NCBI GenBank assembly: GCA_900542385.1
Contig: UQNP01000005.1
Location: forward strand, 1-31,657
DNA length: 31,657 nucleotides
Source of the DNA: an uncultured Eubacterium sp.
GTDB lineage: Bacteria > Bacillota > Clostridia > Peptostreptococcales > Anaerovoracaceae
Direction: 5' to 3'
Below are positions 6,691 to 14,693 of the stretch, piece by piece; the stretch's first letter is position 1; every line of letters begins with the position of its first letter. Under the pieces are notes generated by a model that did not search any database, had not been told where the DNA came from, and saw nothing but the letters and a program-made list of their open reading frames with translations. The translations under genes were made by a program, and so were the position numbers.

Positions 6691-9252
6691 TCATAGGATG
6701 TGCCACGTTTCAATCGCTTTGATCAATTTATCCACTTCTACCGGTTTTGATATGTAATCATTCATTCCTGCCTCTTTGACTTTTTCCACATCGTCGGTAA
6801 AGGCATTGGCGCTCATAGCTATTATCGGTATCCTTGAAAAATATTCTCCTTTCGTCTTTCTTATCTCTTTTGCCGCTTCATATCCGTTCATCACCGGCAT
6901 CTGTATATCCATGAATATCATGTCATACGCTCCTTCTCCCTTTTCTCTTACCTTGTCCACGGCTTCCTTTCCGTTCACCGCCTTGTCTGTCTCTATGCCG
7001 ATCATAGCCAGAAGCTCGGCAGCTATATCCATATTCAGCTCATTATCTTCCACGAGAAGAGCTTTAGTGCCTGAAAAGTCCTTTTCTTTCAAACTGTTCA
7101 CATCCATTGCCGGATCCTGACCTTCCTCTTTTCTGCCTGCCGCATCCTCTGTTTCAACGTCCTTTTCCTCCTGCAGTTTCAAATCCAATCCCACGGTGAA
7201 CCTGGAGCCTTCTCCTATACGGCTTTCCACCTGGAAGCTTCCGTTCATAGTCTGTATTATACTGCCCGCTATGGACATTCCAAGTCCGCTGCCCTCGACC
7301 GCTCCTTCTCCAAGACTGTTCTCTCTTGCAAAAGGCTCAAAAATTTTCTTTGTAAATTCTTCACTCATTCCTATACCGTTGTCTTCAAACACAAATTCAT
7401 AGTATCCGGTCCCCTGAATACGAGCCTCTTTTTCTGTTACTCTCACAGATATAATGCCGCCGGGAGGCGTGAATTTGATCGCATTTCCCAGTATATTGAC
7501 AAAGACCTGCTGAAGCCTTACGGGATCGCCTATTACCGATTCATTTACGATATCAACATCCATCTTTATATCTTGCTTTTTCTCCTCTGCCTGAGATGAA
7601 AATATTGCCATTAGAGATCTCATCAGTTCTTTCAGATCGAAATCTTTTTCTGTTAATCCCATACGCCCGCTCTCTATTTCCGACATGTCCAGAACTTTAT
7701 TTATTATCCCCAGCAGATGAGAACTGGATATGCTTATTTTATCGAGACAATCCTTCACCTTTTCCCTGTCGTTAATGTTCATCATCGCCAATGTGGTCAT
7801 GCCCATGATCGCATTCATAGGAGTTCTTATGTCATGTGAGATCTGCGATAAAAACCTGCTTTTCGCATTATTCGCTTTTTCCGTGAGAGCAAAGGCTTCT
7901 CTAAGCGCCTGTCTGTATCGTTCTTCCTCTTCTTTAACTCCTGTAACATCCTGCCTTACGAGCAATACTCTCGCAGGCACTCTATGTTTCTCATCAAGGC
8001 ATATTATATTCAGGTTTTCCCATTTCCTTCTTTCATCGGCAGTCCTGTACTCATAAATAAGATCCGATTTCCCCGCCTGCATACTGCTCTTTATATTCTC
8101 TTTTTTAAGCATACTGATCATGCGCATCCTGTCATCCTCCGATACATTATCAGCTATGTATTCTGCAAGCTTGTCGTAGCTGCCTGTTTGAGGGATCTCT
8201 TCCCTGTGCTCATTCATCAGGAATTTATATGTATCATTTTTGAAATTCACGACTACAAAGTTGTCAAACAGTTTTACCATACCCTTCACTATGTATCCCA
8301 GCTCACGGTTTTGCTGCACCAGAAATTTTCTTCTGCGGTAATTGATAACGATCATGAGTCCCATGTATATCAGAAATATGACGATAAACGTTATCTCCAA
8401 AGTCAGTCCCGCGTTGTTGTCCGAATGCGCGGCAGAAGCGGCCACAGAAGACGGGAAGCTCTGCATTATATAAAGTCCGCCGTCGCCTACAGGCTCTACT
8501 CGCATCACGCTCTTGCCGGCGCCGTCTCTATAGGCTAAAGTATAAGAGTTGCCTTTATCTATAGCGCTTTGAGCTTTGTTCCTTTCCGTTTCTTCTATCA
8601 GATCATCATCTCCAAGCAGTTCGCCTATGTTCTCTGCATCTCGGTGCAGTACTCTCTTCCCGCTGGAGGAAATTATATCTCCTCTGTCTGTGAACAAAAA
8701 TGTGTTGAGGCTTACTCCAAAGACTGAATCAGATATTTCTCTGGCAATGCGTTCCTCTCCGCAGTACCCAAAAAATACTCCCTGTGTTTCTCCTCCTACA
8801 TCCGCGGGAGAATAAAAAACTATACCTCCGTCTCTCCCGTCCCTTCTGGGAACTGCCACATATCCGCTTTCTTCCTTTCCTCTCCTGAAAAAGCTTTCCT
8901 CCGACACATTTTCAGGCAGTAAATCAGATGGTATGTCCGATGTGATGATGTTTCCTCTGTCATCAGCAACTCCTGCATATGAAAAAGGACTATCTGAGGA
9001 CATTTTGCCCTTTCCGGAAACCATACCCATCATTTCTGCGAATTTCTGGTTTTCGTAGAGAAAATCTCTGACACCGGATCTCGCATCTTCGGCAGACCCT
9101 TCAAGATAAGATGAGGCTTCCATCACAACTTCTCTGTTGTTATAATTCATGAAAACAACGAATGCTATCACCACTGAAGTTATAAGAAATGTTAATGCTA
9201 TGACTTTAGGCAGCACTCTGCTGTTTTCTCTTTTTATCTTTATCTTTCTCAT
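6691..9252 (-). CDS. Membrane-bound hybrid sensor histidine kinase (sensor, HisKA, HATPase_c, REC)
   Basis: With the start at 9252 the protein has 853 residues. A membrane segment at about 13-35 is followed by a ~245-residue extracytoplasmic region (Cache-like by layout; inference), a second membrane segment at about 283-305, then a PAS-like stretch to about 440. HisKA contains His473 (SQISHDIRTP); HATPase_c has Asn590 (LGNAIKFT), DNGIGM and GSGLGMS. The C-terminal receiver domain has phospho-acceptor Asp782 (IFMDIQMPVMNG) and conserved Lys836. The ATG at 9250-9252 has an AAGGGAG site; a start at 9297 would lie inside the terminator hairpin of the preceding gene. No partner regulator or output gene is adjacent, so it is an orphan. 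The signal is unknown. Confidence 0.93.
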   Translation of the reverse strand: MRKIKIKRENSRVLPKVIALTFLITSVVIAFVVFMNYNNREVVMEASSYLEGSAEDARSGVRDFLYENQKFAEMMGMVSGKGKMSSDSPFSYAGVADDRGNIITSDIPSDLLPENVSEESFFRRGKEESGYVAVPRRDGRDGGIVFYSPADVGGETQGVFFGYCGEERIAREISDSVFGVSLNTFLFTDRGDIISSSGKRVLHRDAENIGELLGDDDLIEETERNKAQSAIDKGNSYTLAYRDGAGKSVMRVEPVGDGGLYIMQSFPSSVAASAAHSDNNAGLTLEITFIVIFLIYMGLMIVINYRRRKFLVQQNRELGYIVKGMVKLFDNFVVVNFKNDTYKFLMNEHREEIPQTGSYDKLAEYIADNVSEDDRMRMISMLKKENIKSSMQAGKSDLIYEYRTADERRKWENLNIICLDEKHRVPARVLLVRQDVTGVKEEEERYRQALREAFALTEKANNAKSRFLSQISHDIRTPMNAIMGMTTLAMMNINDREKVKDCLDKISISSSHLLGIINKVLDMSEIESGRMGLTEKDFDLKELMRSLMAIFSSQAEEKKQDIKMDVDIVNESVIGDPVRLQQVFVNILGNAIKFTPPGGIISVRVTEKEARIQGTGYYEFVFEDNGIGMSEEFTKKIFEPFARENSLGEGAVEGSGLGMSIAGSIIQTMNGSFQVESRIGEGSRFTVGLDLKLQEEKDVETEDAAGRKEEGQDPAMDVNSLKEKDFSGTKALLVEDNELNMDIAAELLAMIGIETDKAVNGKEAVDKVREKGEGAYDMIFMDIQMPVMNGYEAAKEIRKTKGEYFSRIPIIAMSANAFTDDVEKVKEAGMNDYISKPVEVDKLIKAIETWHIL

Positions 9253-9277
9253 ATGAAGAAACTCTCCCTTAACAAAA

Positions 9278-9313
9278 ACAGCCATAAAAACCGGCATCGG
9301 TTTTCATGACTGT
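9278..9313 (-). terminator. Strong terminator after the acyl-CoA ligase gene
   Basis: A 16-bp stem (9278-9293 with 9298-9313; two G-T pairs in the RNA) with a 4-nt loop is followed by five T residues on the minus strand. It ends the acyl-CoA ligase transcript and lies only about 25 bp upstream of the kinase ATG. Confidence 0.85.
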
Positions 9314-9326
9314 TGCTTCATCTTGT

Positions 9327-9355
9327 ACTGTATCAGCTTCTGTTCTGCTGCTCAA
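9327..9355 (-). promoter_or_regulatory. Weak candidate promoter for the histidine kinase
   Basis: The minus strand reads TTGAGC, 17 bp, then TACAGT with an upstream TG, across the stop codon of the acyl-CoA ligase gene. Transcripts starting near 9320 would begin just before the terminator hairpin, so the hairpin would lie in the kinase leader. Match quality is modest (4 of 6 in each box). Confidence 0.25.
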
Positions 9356-10967
9356 CGAGCTTGTCCGCTCCGTATTTTCTCCTTAGCGCAGGTTTTTCTA
9401 TTTTACCCGTGGCATTTCTCGGCACATCGGCGAAAATTATCTTCTTCGGTCTCTTATACCGCGGAAGTTCCTTGCAGTATTCGTTTATCTCATCTTCACT
9501 GCATTCCATGCCTTCCTTTACCGATATTATAGCTCCCGTTATCTCTCCGAGACGTTTATCCGGAAGCCCGATAACCGCTACATCCTTTACTTTTTCATAT
9601 GCACTGAGGAAGTTTTCTATCTGCACCGGATATATATTCTCTCCTCCGCTGACTATTACATCCTTCTTTCTGTCTACCAGGAATATGAATCCGTCTTCAT
9701 CCTGCATCGCCATATCGCCCGTATAAAGCCATCCGTCTCTTAAAGCTTTCGCCGTGGCTTCAGGATCGTTGTAATAGCATGTCATGACTCCAGGGCCTTT
9801 CACACAGAGCTCTCCGACATCGCCCTGATTCACTTCATCGCCGTTTTCATCCACTATCTTGCATTTCCAGCGATATCCGGGTATGCCTATGGCGCCGACC
9901 TTATGTATGTTTTCCATGCCCAGATGCACGCATCCCGGTCCCGTGGATTCTGAAAGCCCGTAGTTGGTATCGTACATGTGGTCAGGGAAATACTCTTTCC
10001 AGTGAACTATGAGCGAATGAGGAACAGGCTGTGCGCCTATGTGCATCAGTCTCCACTGATCCAGGTGATAATCTTCAAGTTTAATATCTCCTCTGTCAAG
10101 GCTGTCAAGTATATCCTGCGCCCAAGGCACCAGCAGCCATACTATCGTGCACCTTTCCTTGGAAACGGCATCCAGTATGATCTCAGGCGTCGTGCCTTTC
10201 AGCAGCACAGCCTTGCTTCCTGCACACAAGCTTCCCATCCAGTGGAATTTCGCTCCTGTATGATAGAGGGGCGGTATGCACAGAAAAACATCGTCTCTCG
10301 TTATCAGATGATGTTTCTGCTCCATCTGCGCCGCCTGGAGCAAACTCTCGTGATTGTGGAGTATAGCCTTCGGGAATCCTGTTGTTCCGGAAGAAAAATA
10401 TATTGCTGCGTCATCTTCATCCTCAAGCCTTACCAGGGGCGGCTGGCTTGAACAATCCGCCACAAGCTCTCTGTAACTTTCAGCAAATGTAGGACATCCG
10501 TCTCCCACGTATATGAGTAAACGTCCCTTGGCAAGATCCTCTTCGATGGACTCGATCCTGCCTATGAACTCAGGCCCGAACAGAAATACATCGACTTCCG
10601 CAAGATCTGCGCAGTACTTTATTTCTTCGGCAGAAAATCTGAAATTGAACGGGACTGCTATGGCTCCCGTCTTGAGTATGCCGAAATATATGGGCAGCCA
10701 TTCCAGGCAGTTGAACATCAGTATGGCAACTTTATCGCCTTTGTTCACACCTCTGCTCATCAGCATATTGGCAACTCTGTTGGCCTTTTCATCAAAAACT
10801 CCCCAGGTTATTTCCCTCCTGTAAGGAATAGAAGAGGTCTGCTGCACCAGATCGTATTCCTTCCAGGTCGCTTTCCTGTGATCATTTATCATCGGATTCA
10901 ATTCTACAAGTGCGACATCATCGCTGTATAATTTATGATTTCTCTCGAGTAAGTCTGTTACAGGCAT
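9333..10967 (-). CDS. AMP-forming acyl-CoA synthetase/ligase of the ANL superfamily
   Basis: The 544-residue protein has the adenylate-forming enzyme motifs in order: the P-loop-like SSGTTGFPKA, the YGLSESTG adenine-binding motif, GWLYTGD carrying the ribose-binding Asp, the hinge DRKKDVIVSGGENIYP, and the catalytic Lys near the end in NATGKIEK. It should convert a carboxylic acid to its CoA thioester with ATP via an acyl-AMP intermediate in the cytoplasm. The chain length or aromatic nature of the substrate cannot be read from sequence by eye. The ATG at 10965-10967 is chosen because AAGGA lies nine bases upstream; earlier in-frame starts overlap that site or the dyad. It has its own promoter with a large inverted repeat and its own terminator. 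Confidence 0.9.
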   Translation of the reverse strand: MPVTDLLERNHKLYSDDVALVELNPMINDHRKATWKEYDLVQQTSSIPYRREITWGVFDEKANRVANMLMSRGVNKGDKVAILMFNCLEWLPIYFGILKTGAIAVPFNFRFSAEEIKYCADLAEVDVFLFGPEFIGRIESIEEDLAKGRLLIYVGDGCPTFAESYRELVADCSSQPPLVRLEDEDDAAIYFSSGTTGFPKAILHNHESLLQAAQMEQKHHLITRDDVFLCIPPLYHTGAKFHWMGSLCAGSKAVLLKGTTPEIILDAVSKERCTIVWLLVPWAQDILDSLDRGDIKLEDYHLDQWRLMHIGAQPVPHSLIVHWKEYFPDHMYDTNYGLSESTGPGCVHLGMENIHKVGAIGIPGYRWKCKIVDENGDEVNQGDVGELCVKGPGVMTCYYNDPEATAKALRDGWLYTGDMAMQDEDGFIFLVDRKKDVIVSGGENIYPVQIENFLSAYEKVKDVAVIGLPDKRLGEITGAIISVKEGMECSEDEINEYCKELPRYKRPKKIIFADVPRNATGKIEKPALRRKYGADKLVEQQNRS

Positions 10968-10994
10968 TTTCCTGTGTCCTTTCATCATACAATG

Positions 10995-11026
10995 AATTAA
11001 GCTTACACTAACGTGCAAGCTTAATT
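10995..11026 (-). promoter_or_regulatory. 14-bp near-perfect dyad, candidate operator of the acyl-CoA ligase
   Basis: Two 14-bp arms (10995-11008 and 11013-11026) are inverted repeats with a single mismatch around a 4-bp centre. There is no T run after it on either strand, so it is not a terminator. It overlaps the expected transcription start of the adjoining promoter, the position of a repressor operator. No regulator gene is next to it. Confidence 0.6.
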
Positions 11027-11027
11027 T

Positions 11028-11056
11028 AACGTATCACATATTCGTCATAAAGTCAA
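11028..11056 (-). promoter_or_regulatory. Candidate promoter of the acyl-CoA ligase gene
   Basis: On the minus strand TTGACT (11051-11056) is separated by exactly 17 bp from TACGTT (11028-11033), which has a TG just upstream. The -35 is good, the -10 poor. The dyad lies immediately downstream. Confidence 0.45.
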
Positions 11057-11066
11057 TGAGACTGTC

Positions 11067-12269
11067 TTAAATTAAAGGCTCCTCCTTTTTCCTTCCGGCA
11101 GGGATCACCTTGCTTGCGATAAGGCAGAGAACTATGGTTACAGCCATGTCCGGCAGGGTATTTCCTACAGGGATGTCCACCGTCATAAGCAGTCTGTACG
11201 TTATGAAACCTATCAGCCATATAATGAGATTGACGATGTTCACCGCACTATGGCTGCTGTCTCTTTTGAGTATGAAGAAATCCGCTATCTGAACCGCTAT
11301 CATCGGCGCAAATACCGAGCCTATGAGATAAAGGAAGTCGGTTATATTATCCATAGGGAATATCATTGCCGCCCCTGTACCTATTATCGTAACTGCCACG
11401 GCCACGTATTTGCCCTTGAGCTTAGACAGTATGGATTCACTGGATATTCCCGCCGAATAAGCATCCAGGAACGTAGTGGTGACCGTTGAAAATACTATTA
11501 TTATAAGTCCTGCGATCCCAAGTCCCGCTTTGAGCATTATCTGAGCTATATCGTATTCCCCCGTGTATATGGCTGCGCCCATACCTATCACGTACATCCA
11601 GCAGCTTACGATCCCGTATACTATTACGCTGGTAAACGTAGCTTTTACAGGAGATTCGGCTTCTCTGGTGTAGTCGCTTATGAGAGGCAGCCAGGAAAGC
11701 GGCATCGCAACGGAAAGCTCAACTGCAGCTCCAAAGGACATGCTTTCATCGGATATCCCTGCCGCTGCGCTGCCGTCCATAAATATCACCTTGCATAAAA
11801 CCAGCGTCAGAATGAACAGCGCAGCCATCGCAACTGTATTGATCTTTCCCAGGTTCGTCACTCCTACAAGTATCCATACCACTATCAGCGCACCGATTAT
11901 CAGGCACCACATCCACATTCCCGTGCCTGCCGCTCCATCGGCAGCCAGCGCTCCGTCATATATCATTATCGCCGTCCAGCCTACAAGCTGAAGCACGTTC
12001 AGAAACGAAAACAGCATGCCGCCTTTGCTGCCGAAGCTCATCTTTACGGTTTCCATTGCGCTCTTTCTGACTTTGCCGCCTATTATGCCGGCACAGAAAA
12101 GCATAGTGCATCCTATGATATGTCCTGTTATGATGGCCGCTATTCCCTTTGCAAATCCCAGCGGCGCAAAATATGTACCTGTAAGTATTTCGGCCAGGGA
12201 CACAGCCGCCCCAAACCATATAAGTCCGTTTTCAAACAGTGAAGTCCTTCTTTCAGTGCCTTCTCTCAT
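11067..12269 (-). CDS. cytX: Cytosine-permease-family transporter, predicted hydroxymethylpyrimidine (HMP) transporter CytX
   Basis: The 400-residue protein is hydrophobic throughout, with about eleven to twelve membrane segments, and starts with SLFENGLIWFGAAVSLAEILTG-like sequence typical of NCS1/CytX carriers. Its ATG directly follows the thiD stop codon and has a GGAGG site inside the end of thiD. Membership of a TPP-riboswitch operon with thiD and thiE is the usual setting of CytX, which is predicted to import the thiamine pyrimidine HMP (or a related pyrimidine) through the cytoplasmic membrane. The family is clear; the exact substrate is by context. Confidence 0.88.
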   Translation of the reverse strand: MREGTERRTSLFENGLIWFGAAVSLAEILTGTYFAPLGFAKGIAAIITGHIIGCTMLFCAGIIGGKVRKSAMETVKMSFGSKGGMLFSFLNVLQLVGWTAIMIYDGALAADGAAGTGMWMWCLIIGALIVVWILVGVTNLGKINTVAMAALFILTLVLCKVIFMDGSAAAGISDESMSFGAAVELSVAMPLSWLPLISDYTREAESPVKATFTSVIVYGIVSCWMYVIGMGAAIYTGEYDIAQIMLKAGLGIAGLIIIVFSTVTTTFLDAYSAGISSESILSKLKGKYVAVAVTIIGTGAAMIFPMDNITDFLYLIGSVFAPMIAVQIADFFILKRDSSHSAVNIVNLIIWLIGFITYRLLMTVDIPVGNTLPDMAVTIVLCLIASKVIPAGRKKEEPLI

Positions 12270-13100
12270 CTATTCCTCCGTCCCGCCGTTCTCAGTCTCC
12301 GGCATTTTCAAAAATTCACTTCTTATATCAAAACCATGGTCAAGGGGACCGCTTCCCTTTCCCAGATCCAGCATGGCTGCAAGCGCACCCGATATATACT
12401 CCTTGGCTCTGCGCACAGCTCCCTGAAGATCGAATCCCTTCGCGAGATTGGAGGCTATGGCGCTTGAAAGAGTGCATCCCGTGCCGTGAGTATTGTCATT
12501 ATCTATTTTTTCTCCGTATATCCACGTAAAACTGTCGTCCGCAAAAAGCAGATCGTTGGCGGCGCTTACACTGTGACCGCCTTTGCACAGCACTGCGCAC
12601 TTGTATTCGCTCCCTATTTTCTCCGCAGCCTTCATCATATCCTCTTCCGTTTCGATCTTCATACCCGCCAGGACCTCAGCTTCCGGAATATTCGGCGTAA
12701 GCAGATCCGCCGCCGGCAAAAGATATTTTTTAAGGGTCTCGATGGCGTCGTCATTGAGGAGTTTCGAGCCGCTGGTCGATACCATCACAGGATCCACCAC
12801 TACGTTTGCTGCATCGTATTCCTCAAGCTTTTCAGCGATCTTCACGATCAGCTCCTTTGAAGATACCATGCCTATTTTCACGGCATCCGGATAGATATCC
12901 GTAAATATATCATCGAGCTGTTCCCCCAAAAACTCCGGACTTGATTCCATTATACCTGTGACTCCCGTGGTGTTCTGCGCCGTCAGAGCCGTTATGGCGC
13001 TCATGGCGTATACTCCGTTGGCAAGCATAGTCTTGATATCTGCCTGTATGCCTGCACCGCCGCTGGAATCGCTTCCTGCGATAGTCAATGCTGTTTTCAT
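12270..13100 (-). CDS. thiD: Hydroxymethylpyrimidine/phosphomethylpyrimidine kinase
   Basis: ThiD phosphorylates HMP to HMP-P and then HMP-PP, the pyrimidine donor for ThiE. The 276-residue protein begins TALTIAGSDSSGGAGIQAD, the family signature, has DPVMVSTSG in the middle and the GTGCTLSSAIA anion-hole motif near the C terminus. The ATG at 13098-13100 is preferred to one six codons upstream because AGGAG lies seven bases before it, overlapping the earlier start. It lies 44 bp past the HAD gene and abuts cytX, so it is part of the riboswitch-controlled operon. Confidence 0.95.
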   Translation of the reverse strand: MKTALTIAGSDSSGGAGIQADIKTMLANGVYAMSAITALTAQNTTGVTGIMESSPEFLGEQLDDIFTDIYPDAVKIGMVSSKELIVKIAEKLEEYDAANVVVDPVMVSTSGSKLLNDDAIETLKKYLLPAADLLTPNIPEAEVLAGMKIETEEDMMKAAEKIGSEYKCAVLCKGGHSVSAANDLLFADDSFTWIYGEKIDNDNTHGTGCTLSSAIASNLAKGFDLQGAVRRAKEYISGALAAMLDLGKGSGPLDHGFDIRSEFLKMPETENGGTEE

Positions 13101-13144
13101 ACTTCCTCTCCTTTTCATGATTTTCTGAGATCATATTTCCTGAT

Positions 13145-13804
13145 CTATCCGTTTATACTCTTCCATATATGCTTAAATTCAGTCAGATCATTCATGGTAT
13201 GATCCGCCTCTTTTTTCATATCTTCCCAGTCTTCAGCGCTGGAGGCATCGTATATGCCTACAGTCCTGAATCCTGCCCTTGCAGCCGTCCTCACCGCATA
13301 AAGTCCGTCTTCAAAGACATATGTATATTCTTTCTCCGTACCCATATACTCAGCTGCGGCATTGAATATATCGGGCTCGAATTTGCTCGCTCTCACTTCG
13401 GAACACGTAAATATCCTGTCAAAATATTTCATTATGCCCAACCTTTCGAAAGCGCTCACTATATGATCTCTATGACTGGTCGTCGCAACCACAGCAGGTA
13501 TGCCTGCGCTGCGTAAAGTCCTGAGCATTTTTTCCGCTCCCGGACGGCAGGCAGCTTCATATCTGTAAAAATCACCTACCGTATCTAAAATACCCTGCTG
13601 TACTTTCTCCTTATCGAAGGTGAGATCATATTCAGCTATCAGATACTCCGCAGCTTCTTCCACGGTCATGGGAAAAAGCTTCTTATTCAGATCATCCTCC
13701 GCTTTTTTGCCAAGTCCGCTCAGGTACCTGCTCCCCGCTTCATCCCATATCTTCATTGAGTCGAGAATCGTACCGTCCACATCAAATACAGCCCCTTTTA
13801 TCAT
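13145..13804 (-). CDS. HAD-family phosphatase inside the thiamine operon
   Basis: The 219-residue protein has the haloacid-dehalogenase motifs: FDVDGT with nucleophile Asp8 and acid/base Asp10, a Thr/Ser motif II in VATTSH near residue 107, a Lys in SKFEPD (motif III), and the FEDGLYAV acidic motif IV. The helical cap inserted after motif I (subfamily I) resembles phosphoglycolate phosphatase/beta-phosphoglucomutase-like proteins. Its ATG overlaps the thiE stop by four bases, so it is coupled to thiE. A phosphatase acting on thiamine monophosphate is a reasonable idea from position, but the substrate is not shown by sequence. Confidence 0.88.
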   Translation of the reverse strand: MIKGAVFDVDGTILDSMKIWDEAGSRYLSGLGKKAEDDLNKKLFPMTVEEAAEYLIAEYDLTFDKEKVQQGILDTVGDFYRYEAACRPGAEKMLRTLRSAGIPAVVATTSHRDHIVSAFERLGIMKYFDRIFTCSEVRASKFEPDIFNAAAEYMGTEKEYTYVFEDGLYAVRTAARAGFRTVGIYDASSAEDWEDMKKEADHTMNDLTEFKHIWKSING

Positions 13805-14454
13805 CGTTTCACCCCGTATACAGTTTCCTCTGTTATCTGTTTAAGCTCCGCCGCAGCCTTCTGTGTATCTCCCCGGCCGAACACAGCGCTTATGGCGGCT
13901 ATGCCGCAGATCCCGCTTCCGGAAAGCTCCCGCACATTGTCCGCGTTCACTCCTCCGATAGCTATCACCGGAATATTTACAAATGAACAGATATCTTTTA
14001 AAGTATCATAGCTTATCTTCACCGCATCGGATTTAGAGCCGGTCGAAAACACTGATCCCGCACCGATGTAGTCTGCTCCGTTTCTTTCCGCTTCCAATGC
14101 CTGCTCCACAGTCCTTGCAGACACTCCTATTATCTTATCCTCTCCGAGTATTTTTCTTGCCTTCTCAAGGGGCATATCCCCTTGTCCCACGTGCACTCCG
14201 TCAGCATCAGCTTCAAGGGCGATCTCCACATCGTCATTTATAACAAAAGGTACTTTGTATTCACCGCACAGTGCTTTGATCTCCAGTGCCTCTTTTAAGA
14301 ATTCGCTGCGCTCCATTCCCTTTTCTCGAAGCTGTATGAATGAAACTCCTCCTTTGATAGCTTTTTCCACTTGTTCGCACAAGGTTTCCTCTCCGAGCCA
14401 GCGCCGATCCGTCACCGCATACAGCAGAAGATTTTTCTTATCGAACGATTTCAT
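13801..14454 (-). CDS. thiE: Thiamine-phosphate synthase
   Basis: ThiE condenses HMP-PP with the thiazole phosphate to give thiamine monophosphate and PPi. The 217-residue TIM-barrel protein has LYAVTDRRW at the N terminus, IQLREKG at about 40-46, the FVINDDVEIALEADADGVHVG region carrying the pyrophosphate/magnesium-binding Asp residues, GADYIGAGSVFSTGSK, and VIAIGGVNADNV. The ATG has an AAGGAG site and is the first coding start after the riboswitch and its terminator. No thiazole kinase (thiM) or thiazole synthesis gene is in the window. Confidence 0.95.
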   Translation of the reverse strand: MKSFDKKNLLLYAVTDRRWLGEETLCEQVEKAIKGGVSFIQLREKGMERSEFLKEALEIKALCGEYKVPFVINDDVEIALEADADGVHVGQGDMPLEKARKILGEDKIIGVSARTVEQALEAERNGADYIGAGSVFSTGSKSDAVKISYDTLKDICSFVNIPVIAIGGVNADNVRELSGSGICGIAAISAVFGRGDTQKAAAELKQITEETVYGVKR

Positions 14455-14486
14455 GCTTTTCTCCTTTCATAGGCATGCAATATAAA

Positions 14487-14522
14487 AGCGGATACGCCAA
14501 CAACAACTATGGCATATCCGCT
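14487..14522 (-). terminator. Intrinsic terminator forming the expression platform of the TPP riboswitch
   Basis: A 12-bp stem (14487-14498 with 14511-14522, one G-T pair) with a 12-nt loop is followed on the minus strand by TTTTATATT. It lies between the riboswitch aptamer and thiE, so TPP binding most likely favours termination here. Confidence 0.85.
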
Positions 14523-14544
14523 GAACTAACGTTTACAACAATAT

Positions 14545-14630
14545 ATCCCTACGTTGGCATTATCCAAATCAGGTTATGGGTCAAGATGGATCAATCTACT
14601 CTCAGCCTGCTTCCTGCAAGCTCCCCTGTT
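14545..14630 (-). ncRNA. TPP (thi-box) riboswitch
   Basis: The minus strand carries the thi-box conserved parts in order: GGGGAG, CTGAGA (14600-14605), then the hallmark block ACCTGATTTGGATAATGCC followed by AACGTAGGGA (14546-14574). The aptamer precedes thiE by about 90 bp and is followed by an intrinsic terminator, so thiE, the HAD gene, thiD and cytX should be switched off when thiamine pyrophosphate is plentiful. Confidence 0.96.
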
Positions 14631-14649
14631 TTAAAATGTTTACCAGTAC

Positions 14650-14677
14650 ATTATAACCTATCCTGCAAATTTTGCAA
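14650..14677 (-). promoter_or_regulatory. Promoter of the thiamine operon
   Basis: The minus strand reads TTGCAA (14672-14677), 16 bp, then a perfect TATAAT (14650-14655), about 20 bp upstream of the TPP riboswitch and just past the stop codon of the ABC transporter gene. Confidence 0.7.
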
Positions 14678-14693
14678 GACTTATAATTCACCC

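Noticed and set aside
6605..11062. A 13-bp inverted repeat with one mismatch (6605-6617 and 11050-11062) flanking the kinase and ligase genes, suggesting element ends
   Set aside because: A match of this size between two intergenic spots is expected about once by chance in this window, and no transposase or target duplication is seen.
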